From: Paramyrothecium sp. XJ0827 | Lineage: Eukaryota > Ascomycota > Sordariomycetes > Hypocreales > Stachybotryaceae | Assembly: GCA_020881915.1 (NCBI GenBank) | Contig: JAJFPB010000001.1 | Coordinates: 2,542,001-2,606,000, forward strand | DNA: 64,000 nt | Direction: 5' to 3' | Shown: positions 62,926-64,000 of the stretch, piece after piece | Layout: every line of letters starts with the position of its first letter | Position numbering within the stretch: the stretch's first letter is position 1 | Made by a program: the position numbers and the translations under genes | The notes under the pieces: model-generated | Databases searched by the model: none | What the model saw: only the letters and a program-made list of their open reading frames with translations | What the model was told of the DNA's origin: nothing

Positions 62926-64000
62926 GGTGACGTTGGAGAGTTCGCACCGAGGGGGAGCCGAACTATGGAGGTCCGCGAAGGGACATGGGAACCGGTGACT
63001 TCAGATACAAATGATTGTTGGGGGGAGAACAAAGGGGGAAGGCTGCTAAATCCGTTGACCGGCCGTTCTATGGATGAGATATGCGGGTGGTTGCGCCGAG
63101 TGGTGGATGTACGGTGTCGCTTTGGAGCCAGCTTGAACTGGCAGGCCGGAGCATGGCATGTGATGGCTAACAGCTTCCGAGGCTAACCTCACACATGGCT
63201 CGGCTTGTACCGCGCCCCAAAATTGAACATGCGGTACCTCGTCCCTACAAGCCACATGTGGAGTATCACATGATCTGGGGAAGAAGGGCTAGAAGGAGTA
63301 GTGTGGGGTAACACTGTACCGCAATGGCCATTCAGCCCCTTACTGCCTTTTGGTAGGTACAGAGCAGGCCTGGCCCTAAAGGTAGGATACCTGAAGGCTT
63401 GGAAAAAATCAAGGTACAGGGTATTCCGGGGATCTACACCTTTACGGCGTACCTAGCTGTTGTCCTGCGAAAGGAGTACGAAGTCTTTACATGTGATATC
63501 ACTTACTTTGCCAAGCAGAAAACTTGTACCCAAATACCAGAAACCCTTTCTTTCGGTGCCAAACTGCTCTATTTATTCGATGGAGAGCCTTTTCAAACCC
63601 CCTTTGGCGAGGTTCCCCGAACACCTTGTAATTTGAGGCATACACAAAGTAAGATAGATAGGTGAACAACTCTAATAATCGCTTGCAGGGCCTTGCCGGC
63701 AGTTCTTCTGCCTGACTGAGACGTGAAAGCAGAACTGCAATTGGTGCATTATCTGACTCGTCCTGCGTCGAATCGCTTGAGCAGCAGGCTATCTGAATGT
63801 GAATGAATACGTCGCCATCCTACGGGTGAGCTTTTGTGTTGCACGGCCAGTCAACACACAATCCGCATAATCCGACTGAATGTCCAGCAAATCCTCGGAG
63901 GACGTGAGTTTGTCCCAATGACGGCTGCGCCTCCCTTTTCTGGAAAAGGGGGGATTGGCTGAGTGGCTCGAGTTTAGTAGCCTGCTAGGTAGTCTTTTTG
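62926..64000. other. Right-end intergenic region
   Basis: 1.07 kb upstream of the PXA gene. AGGTAGGATACC/GGTAGGTACAG words at about 63350-63391. Short frames here (88 codons at most) show no family features. Confidence 0.4.

Noticed and set aside
63399..63665. 88-codon frame near the right edge
   Set aside because: No conserved motif; overlaps AGGTA-type intergenic words.

Overview
The window is nuclear DNA of a filamentous ascomycete, most likely a Sordariomycete of the Hypocreales type. The evidence is compact genes with introns mostly of 44-113 nt, GT...AG borders and CTAAC/CTGAC branch points, plus typical fungal families (Pfa4, Rif1, Ric8, CSN12, Zn2Cys6 regulators, class II DAHP synthase, peroxisomal half-ABC transporter). 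Coding exons are GC-rich. There is no operon structure, no tRNA or rRNA gene that I could find, no CRISPR array and no intact transposon. The species is not identified. Twenty-three protein genes are supported, and exon borders below were worked out by hand from splice signals and reading-frame arithmetic.

Left third (1-31.4 kb): partial PFA4 palmitoyltransferase (-) and a divergent CAP10-like GT90 glycosyltransferase (+). A 4.36 kb non-coding stretch rich in pyrimidine tracts follows and leads into a gene whose product joins half of a zinc cluster to a caspase-like domain lacking its cysteine (+). Next come a large BRCT/AT-hook protein (+), a HYPK-like UBA protein (-) divergent from class II DAHP synthase (+), glucose-6-phosphate 1-epimerase (-), a sugar transporter (-) and the telomere/replication regulator Rif1 (-).

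Middle third (31.4-45.9 kb): Ric8/synembryn G-protein exchange factor (+), a small AT-hook/chromodomain protein (+), a DUF1772 membrane protein (-), a GNAT acetyltransferase (-) divergent from a Zn2Cys6 transcription factor (+), ribosomal protein eL20 (-) divergent from CSN12, a PCI protein (+), and a BTB/POZ protein (-).

Right third (45.9-64 kb): a membrane-anchored alpha/beta hydrolase (-) divergent from the PP1 regulator SDS22 (+), D-xylose reductase (-) with a possible mitochondrial-leader isoform, a divergent protein kinase with a long basic tail (+), a single-pass membrane protein of unknown function (-), and the peroxisomal fatty-acyl transporter PXA1/PXA2-type (-).

These are mostly independent housekeeping genes, not a pathway cluster. 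Two functional links can be seen. Rif1 carries PP1-docking motifs, and the PP1 partner SDS22 lies 18 kb away. Several chromatin-linked factors (BRCT/AT-hook, Rif1, chromodomain) also fall in the same window. The strongest leads for new biology are the zinc-half-cluster/pseudo-caspase protein, the in-frame mitochondrial-like leader and long open first intron of xylose reductase, the threonine at the ABC H-loop of the PXA protein, and the intergenic AGGTAAGGTA-type words with G-quadruplex-prone tracts.
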